From Pelomonas sp966111775 (GTDB lineage Bacteria > Pseudomonadota > Gammaproteobacteria > Burkholderiales > Burkholderiaceae_C): a stretch of DNA of 12,137 nucleotides. The stretch covers positions 1 through 12,137 of the forward strand of contig CBHWBD010000158.1 of assembly GCA_966111775.1 (NCBI GenBank). The letters run 5' to 3'. Positions within the stretch are counted from its first letter, which is position 1, and the number at the start of each line of letters is the position of its first letter. Below the pieces are notes generated by a model, which was given only the letters and a program-made list of their open reading frames with translations, was not told the DNA's origin and ran no database searches. Positions 1 through 6,035 of the stretch are shown in pieces. Made by a program: the position numbers and the translations under genes.

Positions 1-1399
1 TCAGCGTGGCGCCGTTGTTGCCCAGCACCTTGCGGCCCAGCAGGTCCAGCGACTGGATGGTGTTGGTGCCTTCATAGATCATGTTGATGCGCGCGTCGCG
101 CACGAACTGCTCCATGCCCGTCTCATGGATGAAGCCGTGGCCGCCGAAGACCTGCATGCAGTGCGACGTGGCCAGCCAGCCGTTGTCGGTGATGAAGGCC
201 TTGATGATGGGCGTCAGCAGCGCGACTTCGGCGTCGGCTTCCTTGCGCTCGTCCTCGTCGTCGCTCTTGATCGACTTGTCGAGCTGCAGCACGGTGTAGC
301 CCTGCAGCATGCGGCCACCTTCGGCAAAGGCGCGGGCCGTCAGCAGCATCTTGCGCACGTCGGGGTGCACGATGATGGGGTCGGCGGGCTTGTCCGGGGC
401 CTTGGGGCCGGAAAGCGCCCGCATCTGGATGCGGTCCTTCGCATAGGCCACGGCGTTCTGGTAGGCCACCTCGGTCAGGCCCAGGGACTGGTTGCCGACA
501 CCCAGGCGGGCCGCGTTCATCATGACGAACATCGCGGCCAGGCCCTTGTTGGGCTGGCCCACCATCGTGCCGACAGCGCCTTCCAGCGTGATCTGCGCGG
601 TGGAGTTGCCGTGGATGCCCATCTTATGCTCCAGGCCGGTGCAGAAGACGGGGTTGCGGCTGCCCAGGCTGCCGTCGGCGTTGATGTTGAACTTGGGCAC
701 GACGAAGAGCGAGATGCCCTTGCTGCCTTGCGGCGCATCCGGCAGGCGGGCCAGCACCAGGTGGATGATGTTGCTGGCCATGTCGTGTTCACCGGCCGAG
801 ATGAAGATCTTGGAACCGGTGATCTTGTAGGTGCCATCGGCCTGCGGCTCGGCCTTGGTTCGCAGCATGCCGAGGTCGGTGCCGCAGTGCGGCTCGGTCA
901 GGCACATGGTGCCGGTCCACTCGCCGCTGGTCAGCTTGGGCAGGTAGGTGGCCTGCTGCTCGGGCGTGCCGTGGGCATGCAGGGCCTCGTAGGCGCCGTG
1001 GCTCAGGCCCGGGTACATCGTCCAGGCCTGGTTGGCCGAGTTCAGCATCTCATAGAAGAACTGGTTCACCAGATAGGGCAGGCCCTGGCCGCCGAACTGG
1101 GTGTCGCAGCTCAGTGCCGCCCAGCCGCCTTCGACGTACTGCTGGTAGGCGTCCTTGAAACCCTTGGGCGTGCGCACCTCGTGCGTGGCCTTGTCGAGGG
1201 TGCAGCCCTCGGAGTCACCGCTCAGGTTGATGGGGGCGATGACTTCGGCGGCGAACTTGCCACCTTCCTCGAGCACCGCGTTGATCGTGTCGGCGTCGAT
1301 GTCGGCATGGGCCGGCAGCATCTTCAGCTCGTCGACGACGTTCAGCAGCTCGTGCATGACGAACTGCATGTCACGCATGGGCGGGGTGTACTGGGGCAT
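1..1399 (-). CDS. Acyl-CoA dehydrogenase, large FadE-like form (C-terminus cut by window edge)
   Basis: This flavoenzyme would carry out the first, FAD-dependent step of beta-oxidation, acyl-CoA to trans-2-enoyl-CoA. The window holds 466 codons and the 3' end is missing. The family form with this N-terminus is usually about 595 residues, so roughly 130 are off-window. The opening MPQYTPPMRDMQFVMHE is typical of the N-terminal extension of this subgroup. LTEPHCGTD (residues 168-175) matches the flavin-contacting signature, with Cys where Gly/Ser/Ala/Asn is usual. QVFGGHGF (416-423) and IYEGTNTIQ (441-449) follow; E443 aligns with the catalytic base of the medium-chain enzymes. The ATG at 1399 is preceded by AGGAG at 1406-1410 with good spacing. 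The TetR gene lies 38 bp upstream on the same strand, so the two are probably co-transcribed. Chain-length preference cannot be read from the sequence. Confidence 0.95.
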   Translation of the reverse strand, partial: MPQYTPPMRDMQFVMHELLNVVDELKMLPAHADIDADTINAVLEEGGKFAAEVIAPINLSGDSEGCTLDKATHEVRTPKGFKDAYQQYVEGGWAALSCDTQFGGQGLPYLVNQFFYEMLNSANQAWTMYPGLSHGAYEALHAHGTPEQQATYLPKLTSGEWTGTMCLTEPHCGTDLGMLRTKAEPQADGTYKITGSKIFISAGEHDMASNIIHLVLARLPDAPQGSKGISLFVVPKFNINADGSLGSRNPVFCTGLEHKMGIHGNSTAQITLEGAVGTMVGQPNKGLAAMFVMMNAARLGVGNQSLGLTEVAYQNAVAYAKDRIQMRALSGPKAPDKPADPIIVHPDVRKMLLTARAFAEGGRMLQGYTVLQLDKSIKSDDEDERKEADAEVALLTPIIKAFITDNGWLATSHCMQVFGGHGFIHETGMEQFVRDARINMIYEGTNTIQSLDLLGRKVLGNNGATL

Positions 1400-1437
1400 C
1401 GGGTACTCCTGGAACTACGGTGGGGGTGGTGAATCGG

Positions 1438-2160
1438 TCAGCGCTTGTTGGCGCCGTTCTTGGGAGGCTTGCGTGCCTGGTCGACCTGCAGACCGAGCGG
1501 CGTGGCATAGAACTGGATGGTTCGCTCGAAACCGGTGCCGGCGCGCGCGAGCGCTCCGGGAATGCGCATGAAGCGTGCGTCGTGGTGCAGGGACAGGATC
1601 AGGCCGTGCAGTTCGAAGCAGATCTGCTCGACATCGGCATCGGCCTTCAGATGGCCTTCGCTGATGGACAGCGTGATGGCCTTCTGCAGGGCCGCATGCC
1701 AGGCCTTGACCATGGCCACCAGCGCGTCGCGCACGGGGCCCGGGCGGTCGTCGAACTCGACGGCGCCGCTGATGTAGATGCAGCCCGAGTCCACTTCCAC
1801 CGACACGCGGCGCACCCAACGCTCGAACATGGCGCGCAGACGCGGCAGGCCGCGCGGCTCGCGGATGGCGGTGAAGAAGACTTCTTCCTCGAACTTGGCG
1901 TGATACTCCGTCACGACCGCGATCTGCAGTTCCTCACGCGAGCCGAAGTGAGCGAAGACGCCCGACTTGCTCATCTGGGTCACGTCGGCCAGGGCGCCGA
2001 TGGACAGGCCCTCCAGGCCCATGTGCGAGGCCAGGCCCAGGGCGGCCTCGAGGATGGCAGCGCGGGTCTGCTGGCCTTTTTGCAGCGAGCGCGCAACGCG
2101 GGCCGGCTTCGCAACGCGCAGCGGGGCGGTTTTCTTGGCGGGGACGGGCAGCGTGCTCAC
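1438..2160 (-). CDS. TetR/AcrR-family transcriptional regulator
   Basis: A 240-residue one-component repressor-type protein. After a basic, probably disordered N-terminal tail (residues 1-28), the DNA-binding domain runs from about 29 to 76. The helix-turn-helix is LSIGALADVTQMSKSGVFAH, followed by FGSREEL, the classic TetR layout (helix 2 near 52-60, recognition helix near 64-70). The C-terminal two thirds should be the ligand-binding and dimerisation domain. The first codon is GTG at 2160. No clear ribosome binding site precedes it and no in-frame ATG lies before the HTH, so the exact start is uncertain. The gene is 38 bp upstream of an acyl-CoA dehydrogenase, and a perfect palindrome sits 25 bp before its start. 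The simplest reading is an autoregulated fatty-acid-responsive repressor controlling the operon; the ligand (acyl-CoA?) is inferred from context only. Confidence 0.93.
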   Translation of the reverse strand: MSTLPVPAKKTAPLRVAKPARVARSLQKGQQTRAAILEAALGLASHMGLEGLSIGALADVTQMSKSGVFAHFGSREELQIAVVTEYHAKFEEEVFFTAIREPRGLPRLRAMFERWVRRVSVEVDSGCIYISGAVEFDDRPGPVRDALVAMVKAWHAALQKAITLSISEGHLKADADVEQICFELHGLILSLHHDARFMRIPGALARAGTGFERTIQFYATPLGLQVDQARKPPKNGANKR

Positions 2161-2184
2161 GGACAGACCAGGCAGGAATAAAAC

Positions 2185-2196
2185 GAACGATCGTTC
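2185..2196. promoter_or_regulatory. Probable TetR operator palindrome
   Basis: GAACGATCGTTC is a perfect 12-bp palindrome 25 bp upstream of the TetR GTG start, in an AT-rich patch that stands out from the GC-rich surroundings. Palindromes of the GAACG-CGTTC type are common operators for TetR-family repressors. The position suits autorepression of the TetR/acyl-CoA dehydrogenase operon. The core promoter itself is not clear: the minus strand offers only a weak TTTATT-like -10 next to the palindrome. Confidence 0.7.
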
Positions 2197-2244
2197 TATT
2201 TTGCAGGTCGCTCCCGCGACAGCGCCAGTCCGGCCGGACCAAAT

Positions 2245-2282
2245 CCTAGGGTGATGTGCCTAAAACTGCCAACAACCTAGGG
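2245..2282. repeat. Pair of CCTAGGG motifs 31 bp apart
   Basis: CCTAGGG occurs at 2245-2251 and again at 2276-2282, in the same orientation. The 31-bp distance is close to three helical turns, so both would lie on one face of the DNA. The pair sits in the 207-bp gap (2161-2367) between the divergent TetR and HNH genes. CCTAGG is a palindromic core and is rare in GC-rich genomes. This could be a paired regulator site serving either gene. I cannot name a regulator with confidence. Confidence 0.35.
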
Positions 2283-2352
2283 AACACCCGGAGTCGTTGG
2301 CTGTCATGGCGGCAAGCTTGAGCGACGGGTCCCTTCTGAAGTAGTCTCCGGC

Positions 2353-2358
2353 AGGAGG
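2353..2358 (+). promoter_or_regulatory. Ribosome binding site that fixes the HNH gene start
   Basis: AGGAGG is a full Shine-Dalgarno match. It directly abuts an in-frame TTG at 2359, which is therefore too close to be used. The GTG at 2368 is 9 bases downstream, a workable spacing, so the gene is started there. Confidence 0.8.
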
Positions 2359-2367
2359 TTGACTTCT

Positions 2368-2925
2368 GTGGATGTGCTCCAACTCGATGTCTCCGGCCGC
2401 CCCCAGGCCTGGATCACGACCCGCGAAGCGGCCGTGATCTACGCCTGCGACGGCGTCGCCTGGACGCTGGGCGACCCCTGCCAGGTGCTGCGGGGCGGCA
2501 TGCAGCGCATCACTGGCCGCCAGTCGCGCATCGAGGTGCATTCCATCATCGCCGTGCGTGGCAGCGTGCCCAGCCGGGCCTGGCGGCAGGCGCCGGCCCT
2601 GACCAACAGCAAGCTCTTCGTGCGCGACCGGTTTGTTTGCGCCTACTGCGGCCATCACTGCCTGCCGGAAGACCTGACGCGTGAACACATCCACCCGACG
2701 TCGCGCGGCGGCTACGACAGCTGGATGAACTGCATCACCGCCTGCCGGCCCTGCAACGGGCGCAAAGGCAACCGCCTGCCCGAAGAGGCGCATATGAGCC
2801 TGCTCTATCTGCCCTATGTGCCCAGCCTGCACGAGGACATGATCCTGCGCGGCCGCCGCATCCTGGCCGACCAGATGGAATTCCTGCTCGCCAGCGTGCC
2901 GCGCAGTTCGCGCCTTCACGGCTGA
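2368..2925 (+). CDS. HNH endonuclease-fold protein
   Basis: A 185-residue protein with a C-terminal HNH (beta-beta-alpha metal) nuclease fold. The zinc-ribbon cysteines are CAYC (91-94) and CRPC (126-129). Between them is EHIHP (106-110), which supplies the metal and catalytic histidines, then N121, N130 and the trailing GRKGN (131-135). The N-terminal 80 residues show no motif I recognise. Length and layout resemble a family of stand-alone HNH proteins common in betaproteobacterial chromosomes. No methylase, phage or toxin partner lies beside it, so its substrate and role are unknown; repair or general DNA processing is as likely as defence. GTG at 2368 is preferred because AGGAGG lies 9 bases before it; a TTG at 2359 would add three residues. 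The gene is divergent from TetR and followed 3 bp later by a long inverted repeat. Confidence 0.88.
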   Translation: MDVLQLDVSGRPQAWITTREAAVIYACDGVAWTLGDPCQVLRGGMQRITGRQSRIEVHSIIAVRGSVPSRAWRQAPALTNSKLFVRDRFVCAYCGHHCLPEDLTREHIHPTSRGGYDSWMNCITACRPCNGRKGNRLPEEAHMSLLYLPYVPSLHEDMILRGRRILADQMEFLLASVPRSSRLHG

Positions 2926-2927
2926 AC

Positions 2928-2982
2928 CCGTTGACCGCCTGAGGGTAAAGAGTTGTAGCGTCTCACCTCAGGTCGTCAACGG
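2928..2982. repeat. Long imperfect inverted repeat between HNH and lipoprotein genes
   Basis: The arms are 2928-2944 and 2966-2982, 17 bp each, with 15 Watson-Crick pairs and one additional G-U pair possible in RNA. The spacer is 21 bases. Outer halves read CCGTTGAC and GTCAACGG, inner halves CCTGAGG and CCTCAGG. There is no T-run after the right arm, so it is not a standard intrinsic terminator. The left arm contains TTGACC (2931-2936), a good -35 match, and a weak TAGCGT (2956-2961) lies 19 bases on. The repeat could therefore be an operator straddling the lipoprotein promoter, or a transcript-end hairpin for the HNH mRNA. Confidence 0.6.
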
Positions 2983-3031
2983 CGGGACAATTCGACACGT
3001 TGGGCTGCCGTTTTGCCCAAGGAGTATTCGA

Positions 3032-3523
3032 ATGTCCAAGCTCATGACTTCCCTCACCCTGGCCGCGGCTGTTGCGCTGTCGGCCTGCTCGACGACCAGC
3101 CCCGACGTCGTCCAGCGTGGTGACGCGCAACGTCTTTCCCAAATCCAGGACGCCACCGTGCTGTCCTCCCGACCCGTCACCGTCGACGGCACGCAGAGCG
3201 GCGTCGGCGGCGTCGCCGGCGGCGTGACCGGCGCCATCGCCGGCAGTTCGGTCGGCGGCCGCCGCGAAGGCGCCGTCGTCGGCGTCATCGGTGCCGTCGC
3301 CGGTGCCGTCATCGGCAACGCCATCGAGCGTTCGGCCACCAAGGAAGACGCCCTCGAAATCATCGTCCAGCTGCGCAATGGCGAACGTCGCTCCGTCGTC
3401 CAGGCCAAGGGTGCCGAGAGCTTCAACAGTGGCGACGCCGTCATCCTCGTGACGACCGGCGGCAAGACCCGCGTGCAGCGCGCCCCGGCCGTCCAGCCAA
3501 CTGCAGCGGCCAGCAACGGCTGA
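3032..3523 (+). CDS. Glycine-zipper outer-membrane lipoprotein (17 kDa antigen/SlyB-like)
   Basis: A 163-residue lipoprotein precursor. Residues 1-18 form a signal peptide ending in the lipobox LSAC, with C19 as the lipidated cysteine. Serine at +2 does not predict inner-membrane retention, so outer-membrane sorting is likely. Residues 57-97 are a glycine-zipper two-helix segment with regular G-x3-G spacing, as in the Rickettsia 17 kDa antigen and SlyB. The C-terminal part (about 105-150) looks like a small beta domain. Proteins of this type are linked to envelope integrity, but the precise role here is unknown. ATG at 3032 has AAGGAG at 3019-3024. A clear intrinsic terminator follows 21 bp after the stop, so the gene is probably monocistronic. 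Confidence 0.93.
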   Translation: MSKLMTSLTLAAAVALSACSTTSPDVVQRGDAQRLSQIQDATVLSSRPVTVDGTQSGVGGVAGGVTGAIAGSSVGGRREGAVVGVIGAVAGAVIGNAIERSATKEDALEIIVQLRNGERRSVVQAKGAESFNSGDAVILVTTGGKTRVQRAPAVQPTAAASNG

Positions 3524-3544
3524 AGTCTTCCGGCGGCAACCGAC

Positions 3545-3578
3545 AATGGCGGGCTCATCAGCCCGCCATTTCTGTTTT
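3545..3578 (+). terminator. Intrinsic terminator of the lipoprotein gene
   Basis: A perfect 11-bp stem, 3545-3555 paired with 3560-3570 (AATGGCGGGCT / AGCCCGCCATT), with a four-base CATC loop and followed by TCTGTTTT. It closes the lipoprotein transcript. The next gene's ATG is at 3580, one base after the T-rich tail. Confidence 0.88.
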
Positions 3579-3579
3579 C

Positions 3580-4068
3580 ATGTCTGCTGTTCCCGACGAC
3601 GAACCCCTGTTTGAGCCGCGCCTGTGGCGCGACAACGGCTGGACCGCCCAGGTCATCAAGAACGAAGACGACGAAGGCTGGGCCGTCGCCATGTACAAGG
3701 CCGGCGAAAGCGAGCCGGCCCTCGTCGGCCCCTGGACCATGGGGCGCGACAAGAAGAACCCCAAGCCCCTGGACAGCAGCGCCTTCAACACGCTGGTGAA
3801 GACGGCCTCGGAAGTCATCCGCCGCCATGAGCAGCAGCTCCACGCCCAGCTCAACAAGGCCCTCTACGTCGCCCGCGAGGGCAACTGGCTGAAGATCTCG
3901 CTGGAGATCGTGCCATCCGAGGATGATCCCTTCGCCTGGCTGCGCGCCCACGACGCCGCGGGCGAACAGCTGGTCCAGGTCAAGGTGGCTGCGGGCTTTC
4001 GCCTCAGCCAGTCGGCTGCCGAGACCTGGGTGGACAACGCTTTCGAGCGCCCCGCCGGCCGCGACTGA
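3580..4068 (+). CDS. Conserved-looking hypothetical protein
   Basis: A 162-residue soluble protein of unknown function, with no signal peptide or membrane segment. The N-terminal half is rich in charged and aromatic residues (FEPRLWRDNGW, GWAVAMYKAGE, VGPWTMGRDKKNPKPL). A probable helix follows at about 67-95 (FNTLVKTASEVIRRHEQQLHAQ), then a second alternating segment and VDNAFERPAG at the end. GC-rich third positions and the protein-like composition support it as a real gene. I recognise no catalytic motif. The ATG at 3580 lies directly behind an intrinsic terminator and has no Shine-Dalgarno, so translation may be leaderless or the true start may differ; the next in-frame ATG (residue 38) would remove a well-formed N-terminus. 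Confidence 0.8.
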   Translation: MSAVPDDEPLFEPRLWRDNGWTAQVIKNEDDEGWAVAMYKAGESEPALVGPWTMGRDKKNPKPLDSSAFNTLVKTASEVIRRHEQQLHAQLNKALYVAREGNWLKISLEIVPSEDDPFAWLRAHDAAGEQLVQVKVAAGFRLSQSAAETWVDNAFERPAGRD

Positions 4069-4082
4069 CTCGATGTCCGATA

Positions 4083-4105
4083 GCGGCCAGACTCGTGCTG
4101 GCCGC
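4083..4105 (+). other. GC-rich hairpin between the hypothetical and DUF1203 genes
   Basis: GCGGCCAG (4083-4090) and CTGGCCGC (4098-4105) form a perfect 8-bp stem with a 7-base loop, 14 bp after the preceding stop. No T-run follows, so termination would need Rho or other help. It may stabilise an mRNA end. Confidence 0.5.
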
Positions 4106-4144
4106 GTCTGAAGAATGACGTGCATCCCAACCCAGGAGCACGCC

Positions 4145-4603
4145 ATGTCCTTCCGCATCACCGGCCTCTCGGCCCAGCCCTTCGCCCATCTCTTCGGCCT
4201 GAGTGACGCCGAACTGGCCGCCCACGGCGCCTTGCGCTTCAGCGGCGAAGGCCTGCCCGACCGCGTCGAGTTGCGCGACACCGTCGGCGACGAGACCGTC
4301 CTCCTCATCAACCACGAACACCAGCCCGCCGACACGCCCTATCGCTCGCGCCACGCCATCTTCGTGCGCGAGCAGGCCGGCCAGCCCTTCGACGCCGTCG
4401 ACACCGTGCCCGAAGCCCTGCGCCGCCGCATGCTGTCGCTGCGCGCTTTCGACGCCGCCGGCCTGATGGTCGATGCCGACCTCGTCGACGGCCAGACCAT
4501 CGAAGACCTCATCGAGCGCCTGCTGGCCCGGCCCGAGGTCGACTACATCCACGCCCATTTCGCGCGCCGCGGCTGCTATGCAGCGCTGATCCAGCGCGCC
4601 TGA
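4145..4603 (+). CDS. DUF1203 family protein
   Basis: A 152-residue cytoplasmic protein of the DUF1203 family, whose biochemical role is not established. Recognisable blocks are VLLINHEHQP (52-61), TPYRSRHAIFVRE (64-76) and the C-terminal YIHAHFARRGCYAALIQRA (134-152). The family carries this histidine- and cysteine-containing ending (HxH...GCYAA). Length is normal for the family, so it appears complete. The ATG at 4145 has AGGAG at 4134-4138, six bases upstream. An in-frame ATG at 4115 would add ten residues but has no ribosome binding site and would put the Shine-Dalgarno inside the coding region. It stands alone between two hairpins and gives no operon clue. Confidence 0.88.
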   Translation: MSFRITGLSAQPFAHLFGLSDAELAAHGALRFSGEGLPDRVELRDTVGDETVLLINHEHQPADTPYRSRHAIFVREQAGQPFDAVDTVPEALRRRMLSLRAFDAAGLMVDADLVDGQTIEDLIERLLARPEVDYIHAHFARRGCYAALIQRA

Positions 4604-4612
4604 TCCCCGCGG

Positions 4613-4631
4613 CTTGGGGGCGCCTCCCAAG
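4613..4631 (+). terminator. Weak terminator-like hairpin after DUF1203 gene
   Basis: CTTGGG (4613-4618) pairs with CCCAAG (4626-4631) around a GGCGCCT loop, ten bases after the DUF1203 stop. Only TTCGT follows, so the T-tract is poor. The rest of the 95-bp gap to the PEP-CTERM gene shows no promoter I can defend. Confidence 0.35.
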
Positions 4632-4698
4632 TTCGTGGGACACGGCGCCGCGCGGCAGCGGCTAGATTTCGCCGGTCCACCATCGAAAGACCCAAGAA

Positions 4699-5292
4699 AT
4701 GATTTCCAAGCCCTGCCGGACGCTGCTGGCCACCACGGCCCTGCTGGCCGCCGCCCCCACCTGGGCCGCGACGCTCTACACGCTGCCGGCACCCACCGCG
4801 GCCCTGGAGACCAACAGCTCAGTGACGCTGAACTTCGCGGGCGGCGCCGGCGCGGGCCAGCTGGCCTTCACGCTGGCCGGCTATGCCACGCTGGACGGCG
4901 ACAACTTCTGGATCGACATCCTGCACGTGAAGCTGAATGGCAGCGAAGTCCTCAGCGGCACCTGGGACATCGGCGGCGGCGGCATCAGCCGCGTGCTGGT
5001 CGACCCCAACGGGGCGACGGTCGGCGTCGTCAACAACGCCACCCACGAACTGCAGATCAGTCTGCCCGTCAGCTTGGCCGCCGGCAGCAACCAGCTCGTC
5101 TTCAACTACGAGAGCCCGACCAACTTCGAAGCTTCGGCGCGTGCCGGCTTCCAGGGTCTGGGCGACGAGGGCTGGGGCCTGAACGCCGTGACGGTGAGCG
5201 GCAACCTGGCCCCGGTGCCCGAGCCCACCAGCGGCGCCCTGCTGCTGGGCGGCCTGGCTGCCCTGGGCTGGCTGGCCAAGCGCCGCCGCTAA
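4699..5292 (+). CDS. PEP-CTERM sorting domain protein (exported)
   Basis: A 197-residue secreted protein. An N-terminal signal peptide (residues 1-23, cleavage after TWA) leads into a beta-rich, Asn/Gly-rich middle region (24-170) with several FxxD/NxL-type strands. The C-terminus is a textbook PEP-CTERM tag: VPEPTSG (173-179), a short hydrophobic helix LLLGGLAALGWLA, then KRRR at the very end. Such tags are recognised and cleaved by exosortase in Gram-negative bacteria that make exopolysaccharide; the cognate exosortase must be elsewhere in the genome. The middle region resembles the general PEP-CTERM passenger type and gives no specific function. ATG at 4699 has only a weak purine stretch before it. 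The TAA stop overlaps the stop of the convergent nitrilase-family gene. Confidence 0.93.
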   Translation: MISKPCRTLLATTALLAAAPTWAATLYTLPAPTAALETNSSVTLNFAGGAGAGQLAFTLAGYATLDGDNFWIDILHVKLNGSEVLSGTWDIGGGGISRVLVDPNGATVGVVNNATHELQISLPVSLAAGSNQLVFNYESPTNFEASARAGFQGLGDEGWGLNAVTVSGNLAPVPEPTSGALLLGGLAALGWLAKRRR

Positions 5293-6035
5293 GCCAGGTC
5301 CACGGCCACCAGCGCTGCCGCATCGCGCGGCAGTGTCTGGACGCGGCGACCGCCGGGCGCGATGACGACGCCCGCGCCAAAGCCGCGCGTCCCGGGCACA
5401 TTCAGCGACTCCGGCCAGTTGCTCTGCAAGACCCAGGCGTCCAATTCACGAGCCAGCACTTCGGCACCGGCCCGGTAGGCCTGGCACAGGGCCGTCTGTT
5501 CGGCGTCCGATTCGGCGACATAGCTGGGCCAGAAGATCACGCGCGGCCGCGCCTCGCCGCCCGGCATGCCCAGCTCGGGCAGCAGCGCCTGCACATCCAG
5601 CATCTCGCGGCACAGCACCGAGGTGGCGAGCACGCTGCCGATGGCCGTCCAGCCACGCGCGCCGCCGCGGGCGAAGAAGGTCGCCTCGCTGTCCGTCAGC
5701 CCAAGCTTGTGCACGCGGCCCAGTTCGCGTCCCGCAGCGTCGATGTAGACGTGGCTGTTGAACACAGTCCCACCCTCGCCCAGCGTCGGCACGCCGACGA
5801 CGGCCGCAATTCGCAAGCGGGCGCAGGCCGCGCGGACTTGCGCTTCGGCATCCACCAGGGCCCGAGCATCCAGCAGCTCCGGCAGGCGGCGGTGAAAGCC
5901 CGTCAACGCCAGCTCGGTGCAGACACAGCCTTCGGCACCGGCCGCCGCCGCGGCCTCCAGGGCTGCCAGCGTCTCGGCCAGGTTGCCGGCCAGCGTCCAG
6001 TGCATGCGCGGCTGGCTGACCGCCCAGCGGGTCAA
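5289..6035 (-). CDS. Nitrilase-superfamily carbon-nitrogen hydrolase
   Basis: A 248-residue amidohydrolase-type enzyme that should cleave a non-peptide C-N bond (an amide or related compound); the substrate is unknown. The catalytic Glu-Lys-Cys triad is complete: E41 in TELALTGF, K110 in RVHKLGL, C142 in SVLCREM. FNSHVYID (92-99) and the WPSYVAE block (174 onward) also fit the fold. The length is slightly short for the family (about 260-280). The start is a TTG at 6035 whose bases overlap the TGA of the upstream gene (TTGA), implying translational coupling. The TTG is needed because the first strand of the fold, WAVSQPRM, lies between it and the first ATG (codon 11). It is the last gene of the GNAT / saccharopine-dehydrogenase-like / nitrilase operon. 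Confidence 0.92.
   Translation of the reverse strand: MTRWAVSQPRMHWTLAGNLAETLAALEAAAAAGAEGCVCTELALTGFHRRLPELLDARALVDAEAQVRAACARLRIAAVVGVPTLGEGGTVFNSHVYIDAAGRELGRVHKLGLTDSEATFFARGGARGWTAIGSVLATSVLCREMLDVQALLPELGMPGGEARPRVIFWPSYVAESDAEQTALCQAYRAGAEVLARELDAWVLQSNWPESLNVPGTRGFGAGVVIAPGGRRVQTLPRDAAALVAVDLA

Noticed and set aside
125..1432. 435-residue plus-strand open frame opposite the acyl-CoA dehydrogenase
   Set aside because: No motif or ribosome binding site. The minus-strand frame carries the family signatures and catalytic glutamate.
2368..2925. HNH protein as a phage-defence or homing nuclease
   Set aside because: No methylase, helicase, toxin partner, integrase or intron features nearby, and the flanking genes are ordinary chromosomal genes.
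4115..4144. Upstream ATG for the DUF1203 gene
   Set aside because: It lacks a ribosome binding site, and the AGGAG at 4134-4138 clearly serves the ATG at 4145.
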